Of a stretch of DNA of 64,000 nt, positions 8,887 to 16,865 are shown in pieces. The DNA is from Bacillus sp. FJAT-26390 (lineage in GTDB: Bacteria > Bacillota > Bacilli > Paenibacillales > Paenibacillaceae), in contig NZ_MAQX01000036.1 of assembly GCF_001682865.1 (NCBI RefSeq), positions 124,001-188,000 on the forward strand. Direction: 5' to 3'. The position numbers and the translations under genes are program-made. The first letter of the stretch is position 1. Each line of letters starts with the position of its first letter. A model generated the notes under the pieces. It was given only the letters and a program-made list of their open reading frames with translations, was not told where the DNA came from and did no database searches.

Positions 8887-11214
8887 CTAACGGATAAATG
8901 ACGTGAGCTCATCGGTATAAAACAGATGCAGCTCATGCATGGCTCTTGTGCAGGCCGTGTAAAACAGCTTTCTTTCGCTTTCATGCCCGTAATAGGATTG
9001 GCTGGCGTTGCTAATAAGCACCGCATCAAACTCGACGCCCTTGGCGAGATAAGAAGGAATGACGATAATCCCTTTCTCAAAGGTAACCGTTTCTTTCTCG
9101 ACCAAACGCAGCTTAGGCAGATGAGTCTGCAAGGCTGCGTGCACGCGTTTGCTTTCAGCAGCTGTTTTGCAAATGACCGCCACCGATTGATAGCCCGACT
9201 GCACCAATTGATCGATTCGGTCCTTCATCTTGTTCGCTAGCTGCGATTCATCATCAGCTTTGGTAATCGTTGGCTCTTCGCCGTCACGGTTAAATGGCTC
9301 GATTTGGTCGCCTCCGTCAATCATTCGGCTCGTGAAGGCTACGATTGGCCGCGTAGACCGGTAGCTTCTAGTAAGAATGATCTTCTCCGTTTCTTCCTCG
9401 CTGTAAAGCTCCGATAAAGGATCGAATCCGTTGCCTGCGACGGCATGCGCGAATATCGACTGGTTAAGGTCACCGAGCACGGTCATTTTGCAGTTAGGAA
9501 AAATGCGCTTTAGGTAGTGATACTGGAACGGTGAATAATCCTGAGCCTCGTCGATAAACAGATGCTTCACCGACGTATTCGTATGGAAGCCTTCCAGTTT
9601 TTCTTTTAAATACAAAAATGGCGTCGCATCCTCGTAGAAAATATTCCCGCTTTTAAGCATAACAAGCGTTTGCTCGCTGATCTCCTTCCACTTGTCCGGG
9701 AGCTTATGCTCGCTCGCGTTCACGCGCTCCAGCAGGGAATGATTGTTTTCAAACAAGCGCCTGTAAATCGCGGGCACATCCAGAAAGGATAAACGCTTCA
9801 CCCGTCTGCGCAGCTTTTTGAATTTCGCCTGCACGACCATAGCCGCTAAATACTCATGCTCCGCATCAAAGTCATCAAAGGAATTGCCGGCAAAACGATT
9901 TTTTCGCTGCAGTTCTTCAAAGGCTTTGGCATACGCCTCTTGGTCCAGCAGCTCGATCTGATCCTTAACCCATTCCTGCTCGCGCTCTTCTCGGCTTAGT
10001 CTCGTAAGCTCCTTCAACATCCATTCAGCCGTTAAGCGCATGCGGTTGCCGATTGAAATGGAACGGTCGTTTTTATAAAATTGCTCCGCAATGTCCGATT
10101 GGGAAATGAGCGTACGCCCCTTAAAGGTGACGGCTTTAAAAACCAACCCTTCTTGGCCAAGCGCGGCAGCGTAGCCATCGATCAGGCGCATAAACTCGGC
10201 GCCGGATTTGTAGGTAATGCCGGCGATTCTAGCCTCATATTCGCTGTCATGATCAGCGGCGAGCGTATATTCCATCTGTGAAAAAGGGTCCTCTAACGCA
10301 AATGTTTGTCCAAGCCTGTGCTCAAGGTATTGCTGATACGTCGTTTGCTGCATATTTTGTTCGCCAAGCTCAGGCAGCACCGTTGCTACGTAGCTGTTGA
10401 ACATCGGATTGGGGGAAAATAAAACGATTTGATCGGCATTCAGCCAGCCCCGATAACGATAAAGCAAATAAGCCACGCGCTGCAATGCAGCAGACGTTTT
10501 CCCGCTTCCAGCCGCGCCTTGTACGATGAGAAGACGCGCGCGCTCATTACGAATGATCCGGTTCTGCTCCCGCTGAATGGTGGCGACAATGCTCTTCATC
10601 TGAGCGTCGGATTGCTTGCCCAGCACCTCTTGAAGCAGCTCATCGCCAATGGTAACGCCCGTATCGAACATGCTGCGAATCTGTCCGTCACGGATAATAT
10701 ATTGCCGCTTGAGCAGCATTTCGCCGTTTATCGATCCGCTCGGCGTTTCATATTTGACCGGTCCCGGGCCGTAATCATAATATAGGCTGGAGACAGGCGC
10801 GCGCCAATCATAAATTAAATAATCATAGCCGCTTTCGTCAAGCAGCGAGCCCACGCCTAAATAAATCGGCTCCGAATTTGTTTGTCCTTGCTCCACAAAA
10901 TCGATTCGGCCAAAATACGGGGAATGCTCCAGCTTTAATAGCGTTTTGAGCTGTTCCTCGGCATGGCGATGGCTTCTTTCGCGCTCCGACAGCACCTCTG
11001 CCTGCTGCTTCATGCTCGCGTGCGATTCAGCTGATTCTGCCGCATCCTCAAAATTGAGCGTTACGTCATCCCAGAAATTACGACGAATATCAACAATATC
11101 CTCGCGCATCCCGCCTACCTGTTTTTGAAATTCCTCTATTCGCGAGCGGATGATCCCCGTCACGCCATTTACACGCTGCTGCTCTTGCTGCAACTGTTCA
11201 TTTGGATTCGTCAT
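8887..11214 (-). CDS. helD: RNA polymerase recycling motor HelD (UvrD-like ATPase)
   Basis: 775 residues, almost exactly the length of B. subtilis HelD. HelD binds RNA polymerase with its N-terminal coiled coil and C-terminal arms, removes nucleic acid and helps recycle the enzyme. Seen here: an N-terminal charged coiled coil (residues about 1-95), Walker A GAAGSGKT at residues 233-240, the SF1 motif II region HLFIDEAQDYSPFQ, motif III LGDLNQSIF, and TRSYRST/ACTRAMHEL of motifs IV and VI. The ATG at 11214 follows AAGGAG. It is monocistronic, with an extended -10 box upstream. The assignment to HelD rather than a true helicase rests on length and the N-terminal coiled coil. Confidence 0.92.
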   Translation of the reverse strand: MTNPNEQLQQEQQRVNGVTGIIRSRIEEFQKQVGGMREDIVDIRRNFWDDVTLNFEDAAESAESHASMKQQAEVLSERERSHRHAEEQLKTLLKLEHSPYFGRIDFVEQGQTNSEPIYLGVGSLLDESGYDYLIYDWRAPVSSLYYDYGPGPVKYETPSGSINGEMLLKRQYIIRDGQIRSMFDTGVTIGDELLQEVLGKQSDAQMKSIVATIQREQNRIIRNERARLLIVQGAAGSGKTSAALQRVAYLLYRYRGWLNADQIVLFSPNPMFNSYVATVLPELGEQNMQQTTYQQYLEHRLGQTFALEDPFSQMEYTLAADHDSEYEARIAGITYKSGAEFMRLIDGYAAALGQEGLVFKAVTFKGRTLISQSDIAEQFYKNDRSISIGNRMRLTAEWMLKELTRLSREEREQEWVKDQIELLDQEAYAKAFEELQRKNRFAGNSFDDFDAEHEYLAAMVVQAKFKKLRRRVKRLSFLDVPAIYRRLFENNHSLLERVNASEHKLPDKWKEISEQTLVMLKSGNIFYEDATPFLYLKEKLEGFHTNTSVKHLFIDEAQDYSPFQYHYLKRIFPNCKMTVLGDLNQSIFAHAVAGNGFDPLSELYSEEETEKIILTRSYRSTRPIVAFTSRMIDGGDQIEPFNRDGEEPTITKADDESQLANKMKDRIDQLVQSGYQSVAVICKTAAESKRVHAALQTHLPKLRLVEKETVTFEKGIIVIPSYLAKGVEFDAVLISNASQSYYGHESERKLFYTACTRAMHELHLFYTDELTSFIR

Positions 11215-11256
11215 GATAACACTCCTTAACTATTTAGTAAGGCTAACCAGTACATA

Positions 11257-11265
11257 ATCATACCA
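11257..11265 (-). promoter_or_regulatory. Extended -10 promoter of helD
   Basis: Minus-strand TGG-TATGAT, i.e. an extended -10 (TGnTATnAT) with its TATGAT at 11257-11262, about 43 bases before the helD ATG. No good -35 hexamer is present, which is normal for extended -10 promoters. Confidence 0.5.
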
Positions 11266-11331
11266 TTCCTAAAACGGAACATCCATTCTACCATCTTCTG
11301 CCGCCTATGTGAAACGCCTTATGAAAATCTA

Positions 11332-11360
11332 TTGCCGCGCTCATAAGAAGCGTTTATAAT
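11332..11360 (+). promoter_or_regulatory. Sigma-A promoter of the preQ1-controlled transporter
   Basis: TTGCCG (11332-11337), 17-base spacer, TATAAT (11355-11360). Transcription would begin near 11367, placing the riboswitch aptamer 40 bases into the leader. Confidence 0.7.
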
Positions 11361-11406
11361 GACAAAGGCAGAAAAACAGGTCAATTGATACACTATACTT
11401 GCAATC

Positions 11407-11444
11407 CGCGGTTCGAAAACTCCCGCGTTATCAAAACTAGGAGG
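11407..11444 (+). promoter_or_regulatory. PreQ1-I riboswitch, apparently translational
   Basis: CGCGG (11407-11411) pairs with CCGCG (11423-11427) to form P1; the 11-base loop TTCGAAAACTC is followed by an A-rich tail ending CAAAACTAGG. This is the small preQ1-I aptamer layout: short GC stem, C-containing loop, and a 3' tail with AAAACTA that folds back as a pseudoknot. The tail runs directly into the Shine-Dalgarno sequence (AGGAGG, 11439-11444), so ligand binding would be expected to hide the ribosome site and lower synthesis of the transporter. The gene downstream belongs to a family known to be controlled by this riboswitch class, which supports the call. Confidence 0.85.
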
Positions 11445-11455
11445 TTACATGTAAG

Positions 11456-12181
11456 ATGTTTAATTTGTGGTTTGGCGCGATCTTTATGCTCGTGCATTTT
11501 TCGTTATTTCTTTTATCCTACCGTTTTTTCGGGCGGATAGGCATATACGCTTGGATCGGCATGGCCACCGTGCTTGCCAATATTCAAGTAGTCAAAACAA
11601 TCGATATCCATGCTTTTGGCATGATTATAGCGATTACGCTCGGCAACACCATGTACGGCACGATTTATTTAGCCTCTGACCTATTAAACGAGAAATATGG
11701 CGAGAAAGCGGCTAAAAAAGCGGTATGGTTTGGTTTCTTCACCCTTATTGCCACAACTATTATTATGCAAATGGCGCTGCTCTTTAATCCGCTGAACGAG
11801 CCATTTCCGCTTGAGGTTCAGGGCGCGCTGGAAACGTTGTTCGGGCTTATGCCTCGCATTGCCTTAGCTAGCTTGTGTGCTTATTTTGTCAGCCAGTTCC
11901 TTGACGTTAAGATCTATTCTGTATTAAAACGTCTGTGTCCTGCTCCAAATCAGCTCTGGATTCGCAACAATGGAAGTACGGTAGTAAGCCAGCTTGTTGA
12001 TACGTTCATTTTTTGTACGATTGCATTCGCTGGCGCTGAAGGCTATGACAATAAGCTTTGGCTGTCGATTTTCTTGTCGACTTATGTCATTAAATTTATT
12101 GTTTCCCTTGTTTCGACACCGTTCTTATATGCGGCAAGAAGCTTCACCTTCAAAGAAGAGAAGGAAAGCTCGGCTGCTTAA
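11456..12181 (+). CDS. Queuosine-precursor transporter, YhhQ/VUT family (DUF165)
   Basis: 241-residue integral membrane protein with about six hydrophobic helices. Family landmarks are VVKTIDIHAFG near residue 45, the YLASDLLNEKYGEKAAKKAV segment near residue 80, and WIRNNGSTVVSQLVDTFIFCTIAF near residue 175. Members import queuosine precursors (preQ0/preQ1 or related bases) for tRNA modification. The ATG at 11456 lies 11 bases after GGAGG, slightly long spacing but the only in-frame option. A preQ1-I riboswitch precedes it and a terminator follows, so it is a single-gene unit. The precise substrate is inferred from family and riboswitch. Confidence 0.92.
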   Translation: MFNLWFGAIFMLVHFSLFLLSYRFFGRIGIYAWIGMATVLANIQVVKTIDIHAFGMIIAITLGNTMYGTIYLASDLLNEKYGEKAAKKAVWFGFFTLIATTIIMQMALLFNPLNEPFPLEVQGALETLFGLMPRIALASLCAYFVSQFLDVKIYSVLKRLCPAPNQLWIRNNGSTVVSQLVDTFIFCTIAFAGAEGYDNKLWLSIFLSTYVIKFIVSLVSTPFLYAARSFTFKEEKESSAA

Positions 12182-12199
12182 GTTAAATAAGGATACAAA

Positions 12200-12237
12200 A
12201 GCGGGACTGCCTTCTGCCAGGCATCCCGCTTTTTTTT
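12200..12237. terminator. Bidirectional intrinsic terminator
   Basis: AGCGGGA-ct-GCCT pairs with AGGC-a-TCCCGCT across a short loop, followed by TTTTTTT on the plus strand; on the minus strand the arm is followed by TTTTG. It sits between the convergent transporter gene and the hydrolase gene and can serve both. Confidence 0.85.
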
Positions 12238-12241
12238 ATCC

Positions 12242-14581
12242 TTATGGCATAAATCCAATATCATCGAGCATGACTTTCCCGGATTCGCTCACGAACCGGA
12301 ACGTAATCCGGCTGATTTCTTGAGCCAAAATCGGCTTCCCCTCCGTGCCAAACTCATCTATAGGCAGCACATAGGTTTGGAACACAGGCTCTGTCGCTTC
12401 TTTGTATTTCTCTTCCTTTATTCGCTCTTCCAGCCAAGACAGATTCATAAAGGCTGTGTATGCTGGCGGAGCTACTGGCATAATATCGTCTAGCACCAGC
12501 TCCACACTTTCCCCGTTCACCGTTGTTAGCTCGATTTCAACTGCTGGCAGCGGCGGCAATCCCGTGTCCGCAGCGGCGGCATCTGCGTCATTTGCAGCGT
12601 TTGACGTTTCAGCTTCATCTTCTGCAACCACTTGCGAGGCAAGATCACGCTCAAGATTGGCCATAGAGAACACAAGATTGCCTTCCGTTAAACCTTCTGC
12701 CTCGATACTCGTCTTAGGAGAAAGCTCCAGCTCATATTGTGCCCCGGGTTTATTCCATTCCAGTTCGATTCCTTTTGTGCCTTTGTTTTTCCCGTCGCGG
12801 TCCTCGGCAGATTCAATCTGCCATTCCTTCATGCCTGTCGCAGTAGCCTTGCCTCCGTCCTTAAGCACCGTTTTCCGTTTGCCATCGTCATAGCGGGCGA
12901 TTTCGGTAAAAGCGGATTGCTCGTATCGATTCACATATGCCGTTTCCGGCAGCCATGCTAATCCCGTGCGATAGTCTTTAAACAAAGGCTTGTAGCTCTC
13001 GTCTCCGAGTAATGTCGCTTGCAGAAATGCCGAGACATACACCTTTGATATTTGGCGCTGCTCCTCAGCTTCCAATAGATCCTGGCGATTCAAGAACAAG
13101 CCGCCGGGCGGGCGCTCATCCATCCTTCCCCAGTCTGAATTGAATTGGCTATGGTTCGCGTCAGCTATATATAATGCCGCTTTGAACTTATCCGATTGCT
13201 CCGTGAAGGCTGTTCTGCCGTACTGGCGATCGCCGTAAAAATTGTTCACGTCAGCATCTCTAGCCCCTTGAAGCGTTAAATAGTTAACATCGGTTAACCG
13301 GGCAGACTTATCATCTACCTGCTTGTCCGTAGGCGCGATCGCGATTACGGATTGGATCGAAATGTCTTTTAGGCTGTTCATTGTTTTATCCTCTTTGAAC
13401 CACCGCATGGCATCCGCTGCCATCGCAACAGCCTGCCCGCCTCGCGAGTGCCCGATCAAGGCAACCTTGTCTAAATCTACGCGATCCGAAAAAGGATTTC
13501 CTGCTGAATCGTTTAACTGCTTGATTTGCTGCAAATGCTTTAATAGCAGCCAAGCACGCACCTTCATATCATTATTGGGAATTCCCGACCATACCGAATA
13601 ATTAAGAAAATTTTCATCGACGGAAACGGCTATAATGCCTTTGCTGGCAAGCATTTCACCAAGATAGCCATATCCGCCGTCAGAAAAATCTTCCATAAGA
13701 TGGTTGCCGTGAACCATTAGCGCAATTGGAAACGGGCCATCACCTTCTGGCATCCAAACCCGACCATTCAAAGGAAGATCATGCTCATCAAAACCCCAAA
13801 ACTTTGTTTTGAGTGATGACCATTTGCTTATATGGGCAGACGCATCGACTGGGGTAGTCTTCACACCGACTTCATCCGCAAAAATCGCTCTATGCTTGTC
13901 TTGCCCGCTTCCATAAGTAAAGGCTTGGAAAGTAAATGCTCCCTGCTCCGCAGGATTGGGCAAGTCCAAAGAAACAACGCTATCGGCTAATTGATCGTTA
14001 AACGTGCTTTCCCTTTGCGGCACAGCCGCTGGTCCCGGCCAATCAATAAAGACATAACCAAAGGCTATCAAACAGGCAAAGCCAAATGCAAGAAGCGCCT
14101 TGCTGCCCGGTTTTATTCGCATTTTGAATAGTAATCCTAGTAAAATTCCAGCAAATGCACCTGCTAGTGTGAACGCCAATGAAACGACAATCGACATCAT
14201 AATGCCAAGTTCGGCAAAATATAAGATTATATATGTTTCAACGAGCACAAAGATCCAAACTGCTGTGAATCTTCGCGGCAAAGGCAGATACATTAGATTC
14301 AAAAGGAATGATAGCAAGATAGCAGCTATGCTCATAGCAGCAGCGTTAATAGCTAAAAATATAATGATGTCTATTGCTGTGCCAAGACCTGTCGGCATCC
14401 CAAGGACAGCAGCAAGCATCGATAAGGATCCGAACAAGGCGGTGCTGCCGGTAGCCGTTCGCCATACGAGATGATCACGGGCATTTCTTGTTACATACCG
14501 GTTTGTTAGCCATGTTTTCGTTTTTTCCCACTTGCTTGGTTCGTATCGTTGTATTTCCGTGTCTTGTAAGCCTAATTCCAT
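12242..14581 (-). CDS. Membrane-anchored alpha/beta hydrolase
   Basis: 779 residues. Residues about 40-185 contain roughly five transmembrane helices, then a soluble region with an alpha/beta-hydrolase fold: oxyanion region IALMVHGNHL near residue 285, nucleophile elbow GHSRGGQA near residue 375, and an Asp/His-rich segment (APTDKQ, later DANHSQFNSDWG) that may supply the other triad members. The last 200 residues form a beta-rich domain with an acidic, Ala-rich low-complexity linker near residues 660-680. It resembles secreted lipase/PAF-acetylhydrolase-type or PHB-depolymerase-type esterases, but the substrate is unknown. The ATG follows AAGGGGGA and overlaps the end of the upstream ABC ATPase gene by 10 bases, so the two are coupled. 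Confidence 0.8.
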   Translation of the reverse strand: MELGLQDTEIQRYEPSKWEKTKTWLTNRYVTRNARDHLVWRTATGSTALFGSLSMLAAVLGMPTGLGTAIDIIIFLAINAAAMSIAAILLSFLLNLMYLPLPRRFTAVWIFVLVETYIILYFAELGIMMSIVVSLAFTLAGAFAGILLGLLFKMRIKPGSKALLAFGFACLIAFGYVFIDWPGPAAVPQRESTFNDQLADSVVSLDLPNPAEQGAFTFQAFTYGSGQDKHRAIFADEVGVKTTPVDASAHISKWSSLKTKFWGFDEHDLPLNGRVWMPEGDGPFPIALMVHGNHLMEDFSDGGYGYLGEMLASKGIIAVSVDENFLNYSVWSGIPNNDMKVRAWLLLKHLQQIKQLNDSAGNPFSDRVDLDKVALIGHSRGGQAVAMAADAMRWFKEDKTMNSLKDISIQSVIAIAPTDKQVDDKSARLTDVNYLTLQGARDADVNNFYGDRQYGRTAFTEQSDKFKAALYIADANHSQFNSDWGRMDERPPGGLFLNRQDLLEAEEQRQISKVYVSAFLQATLLGDESYKPLFKDYRTGLAWLPETAYVNRYEQSAFTEIARYDDGKRKTVLKDGGKATATGMKEWQIESAEDRDGKNKGTKGIELEWNKPGAQYELELSPKTSIEAEGLTEGNLVFSMANLERDLASQVVAEDEAETSNAANDADAAAADTGLPPLPAVEIELTTVNGESVELVLDDIMPVAPPAYTAFMNLSWLEERIKEEKYKEATEPVFQTYVLPIDEFGTEGKPILAQEISRITFRFVSESGKVMLDDIGFMP

Positions 14582-15360
14582 AAATCCCCCTTCACAGACA
14601 GCCAGTTTCTCCCGTCTCGACGCTGAATATCTACCGGCACTTCAAAAAACTCGCTCATTAGAGCTGAAGTCAGCACGTCGGACGTTTCATTGGCTGCGAA
14701 GACTTGTCCTTCCTTAATTAATAACGTCTTCGTAAAAACGGGCAAAATCTCCTCAACATGATGCGTCACATAAATGATCGTCGGCGCATTGCTCTCGGCC
14801 GCAACGGCAGCGACCATCTGCAGCAGCTGCTCCCTCGCAAATACATCAAGGCCGGTACACGGTTCATCCAAAATCAAAAGCTTCGGCGACGCCATTAGCG
14901 CCCTAGCGATTAAAACGCGCTGCCGCTCTCCTTGTGACAATGTATCATAAGTCCTCTCCATCAATGCCGTACAGCCCAGCGCCTTCATTAAAGCTTCCGC
15001 TCGGCCGAGATCCTCTGAATCGGTTTGGTCATACAAGCCAATTGTAGCAAATTTGCCGCTAAGCACGATCTTTATCGCTGTTTCGCTGCCATACAGCTTC
15101 TGCTGCAGCGAGGTGCTGACCCAGCCAATGCTTTTGCGAAGCTCGCGCAAATCAAACTCCCCAAACGTTTTGCCGAGCACCGCCATGCTGCCTTCAGTTG
15201 GCCATATATACCCATTTATCATATTCAGCAGCGTCGTTTTCCCAGAGCCGTTTAGCCCAAGCAGGCACCAGTGCTCGCCTTCGTTCACCTGCCAATTTAT
15301 ATTTTTCAAAATTTGTTTATGGTTTCGATCCCAAGATACGTTATGAATGTCAATAATCAT
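14572..15360 (-). CDS. ABC transporter ATP-binding protein (YlmA-like)
   Basis: 262 residues with a complete ABC ATPase: Walker A GLNGSGKT (35-42), signature LSQGERQR (141-148), Walker B LLILDEPCTGLD (161-172) and the switch His in YVTHHVEE. No permease gene lies beside it. It most resembles the stand-alone ATPases related to B. subtilis YlmA, which are often grouped with molybdate/iron-type subfamilies by sequence, but no function is established. The ATG at 15360 is preceded by AGGAG. Its 3' end overlaps the membrane hydrolase gene; the hydrolase's membrane segment is not a recognisable ABC permease. Confidence 0.85.
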   Translation of the reverse strand: MIIDIHNVSWDRNHKQILKNINWQVNEGEHWCLLGLNGSGKTTLLNMINGYIWPTEGSMAVLGKTFGEFDLRELRKSIGWVSTSLQQKLYGSETAIKIVLSGKFATIGLYDQTDSEDLGRAEALMKALGCTALMERTYDTLSQGERQRVLIARALMASPKLLILDEPCTGLDVFAREQLLQMVAAVAAESNAPTIIYVTHHVEEILPVFTKTLLIKEGQVFAANETSDVLTSALMSEFFEVPVDIQRRDGRNWLSVKGDLWN

Positions 15361-15402
15361 CGTTTAGTCTCCTATCTGTTGACAGCTCTGTTTGGTGTAA
15401 AT

Positions 15403-15431
15403 TTGACTTGGCCTATAATATCGACCATTAT
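15403..15431 (+). promoter_or_regulatory. Candidate promoter of relP
   Basis: TTGACT (15403-15408), 17-base spacer, CATTAT (15426-15431), 40 bases before the ATG. An overlapping TATAAT at 15414-15419 has a weaker upstream hexamer (TTTGGT). No sigma-M/W type sequence (TGAAAC-N16-CGTC) is seen. Confidence 0.4.
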
Positions 15432-15470
15432 AAGCATATACATAAACGTTAGTTCAGGAGTGATCTACAA

Positions 15471-16100
15471 ATGAAAACCAATCAGCTAAAGCAATGGGCT
15501 CATTTTTTTCTAACTTATAAATTTGCGCTTGATGCCGTAGAAACGAAACTTAACATTCTAAATGAAGAATTTCAATTTATTCATGACTACAATCCAATCG
15601 AACATATGAAGACGAGAATTAAAGCGCCGGAAAGCGTTATGCAGAAGCTGCAACGCAAAGGTCTAGATATAACGCTTGAGGATGCCAAAGAGCATATCCG
15701 CGATATTGCGGGGGTGCGCGTGATCTGCTCCTTCTCAACCGATATTTACCAAATCGTCGATATGATTAGCAAGCAAAGCGATGTTAGAGTCGTTGAGCTT
15801 AAGGATTATGTGATCAATCCGAAGCCTAATGGCTACCAAAGCATTCATTTGCTTATTGAAATTCCAGTATTCCTTACGGATCGGACGGAAAACGTTCTCG
15901 TCGAAATTCAGATCCGCACAATTGCGATGGATTTCTGGGCGAGCTTGGAGCACAAGATCTATTATAAATTTAATGAGCAAATTCCGCCACATATTCAGGA
16001 GCAGCTTAAAGGCTCGGCCGATATGATCCATTTGCTGGACAGGCAAATGCTGGCATTAAATGTAGAGGTGCAGAAGCATCGTGAGCAAGCCTTGAAATAA
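15471..16100 (+). CDS. relP: Small alarmone synthetase RelP (YwaC/SAS2 type)
   Basis: 209 residues, no hydrolase, TGS or ACT domain, so a single-domain (p)ppGpp synthetase. It matches B. subtilis YwaC (SasA) much better than YjbM: YKFALDAVETK near residue 16, HDYNPIEHMKTRI at 38-50, GVRVICSF at 81-88, KPNGYQSIH at 118-126 (substrate/GTP site) and EIQIRTIAMDFWASLEHKIYYK from 145. It transfers pyrophosphate from ATP to GDP or GTP, giving an alarmone under envelope or nutrient stress. Start ATG follows CAGGAGTGATC. It forms a single-gene unit with a strong terminator. Confidence 0.93.
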   Translation: MKTNQLKQWAHFFLTYKFALDAVETKLNILNEEFQFIHDYNPIEHMKTRIKAPESVMQKLQRKGLDITLEDAKEHIRDIAGVRVICSFSTDIYQIVDMISKQSDVRVVELKDYVINPKPNGYQSIHLLIEIPVFLTDRTENVLVEIQIRTIAMDFWASLEHKIYYKFNEQIPPHIQEQLKGSADMIHLLDRQMLALNVEVQKHREQALK

Positions 16101-16101
16101 C

Positions 16102-16148
16102 AAAAAAAGAAGCCCCTTCCCATTCGCTGGAAAGGAGCTTCTTTTTTT
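16102..16148. terminator. Bidirectional intrinsic terminator after relP
   Basis: AAAAAAAGAAGC-CCCTTCC pairs with GGAAAGG-AGCTTCTTTTTTT around an 8-base loop. A-tract and T-tract on the two sides allow it to stop both relP and the convergent membrane-protein gene. Confidence 0.9.
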
Positions 16149-16160
16149 ATTGCATATTAG

Positions 16161-16592
16161 TTAGGTAATCGCATAATAAAAGGGCACGATAATTAAATTT
16201 AATGCAAGTGCAATTAATCCGATCGCCATAGACCAACCACCGAGTCCGCGTGCGCCTTGTCGATAAGCGATGAAGCCAAGCACGGCTGCTGTAGCTCCCA
16301 TCAATACCGGCCAAATAAACCATGACACAATCGCAAATACGAGTGACACCCAGCCAAGCGCATAACCGCCTGAACGAGCAACTTCCCGTTCTCCCCGATC
16401 TGTTCGTTCCACTTCAACGTACCGGTCTTCTCTCCGCTCCCCATGCACGCCAGAATTGCCTATTGCAAAATCCGCTGCCATTTCTTCATTCACATCAAGC
16501 AAGCGATCCGACCCCACTATAGGATGGCTTTTTTCCTCAAAATCATCACGATCATCCAGCAATTGTTTATAATCATCCTCATATTTACCCAT
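16161..16592 (-). CDS. Small membrane protein with DUF4190-like C-terminus
   Basis: 143 residues. Residues 1-75 are hydrophilic, acidic and likely disordered (KYEDDYKQLLDDRDDFEE; RREDRYVEVERTDRGERE). Residues about 76-143 hold two or three hydrophobic helices with a small-residue-rich connecting loop (FIAYRQGARGLGGWSMAIGL), the layout of DUF4190-type membrane proteins. Function unknown. Start ATG follows AAAGGAGTGA at good spacing. It lies 6 bases after the DUF1540 gene and is probably co-transcribed with it. Confidence 0.75.
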   Translation of the reverse strand: MGKYEDDYKQLLDDRDDFEEKSHPIVGSDRLLDVNEEMAADFAIGNSGVHGERREDRYVEVERTDRGEREVARSGGYALGWVSLVFAIVSWFIWPVLMGATAAVLGFIAYRQGARGLGGWSMAIGLIALALNLIIVPFYYAIT

Positions 16593-16598
16593 CGACCA

Positions 16599-16811
16599 TC
16601 ACTCCTTTGGTTTAAAGGTAAGACAGCAAGTTGACTTGGACTGCTCCGCTTGGTCTTGATGATAAAGCCCGAGGTCATCCCCGGCAAACTCTTCGTTTAA
16701 ATGGGCGTTGGCATGCTGATCAATTTCAACATTGATTGCACTTGCCCCGCAATTGTTGCCTTCCTTCCAGAAGCTGCAGTTAGCGACACTACAAGTCACG
16801 CCTTTTGGCAT
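16599..16811 (-). CDS. DUF1540 cysteine-rich small protein
   Basis: 70 residues beginning MPKGVTCSVANCSFW. The Cys pattern C-x4-C-x7-C near the N-terminus and a terminal CC match the DUF1540 family, small Firmicute proteins thought to bind a metal ion and often linked to the spore or its coat; the function is not established. The start at 16811 was chosen over 16859 because a full GGAGGTGAT lies 7 bases upstream. That ribosome site is the 3' arm of a terminator-like hairpin (16812-16856), so expression is probably limited by it. Confidence 0.85.
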   Translation of the reverse strand: MPKGVTCSVANCSFWKEGNNCGASAINVEIDQHANAHLNEEFAGDDLGLYHQDQAEQSKSTCCLTFKPKE

Positions 16812-16856
16812 AAAAAAATCACCTCCACTATCAAGTTTCCCTGACCGGAGGTGATT
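16812..16856 (-). terminator. Terminator-like hairpin whose 3' arm is the next gene's ribosome site
   Basis: On the minus strand AATCACCTCC (16847-16856) and GGAGGTGATT (16817-16826) form a perfect 10-bp stem with a 20-base loop, followed directly by seven T residues (16812-16818). It begins 10 bases after the DUF3907 stop codon. The 3' arm is also the Shine-Dalgarno sequence of the DUF1540 gene, whose ATG follows the T-run at once. Confidence 0.8.
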
Positions 16857-16865
16857 CATTCTGCC

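Noticed and set aside
15361..15470. Sigma-M/W promoter for relP
   Set aside because: The B. subtilis counterpart is ECF-controlled, so I looked for TGAAAC-N16-CGTC; the sequence does not contain it.
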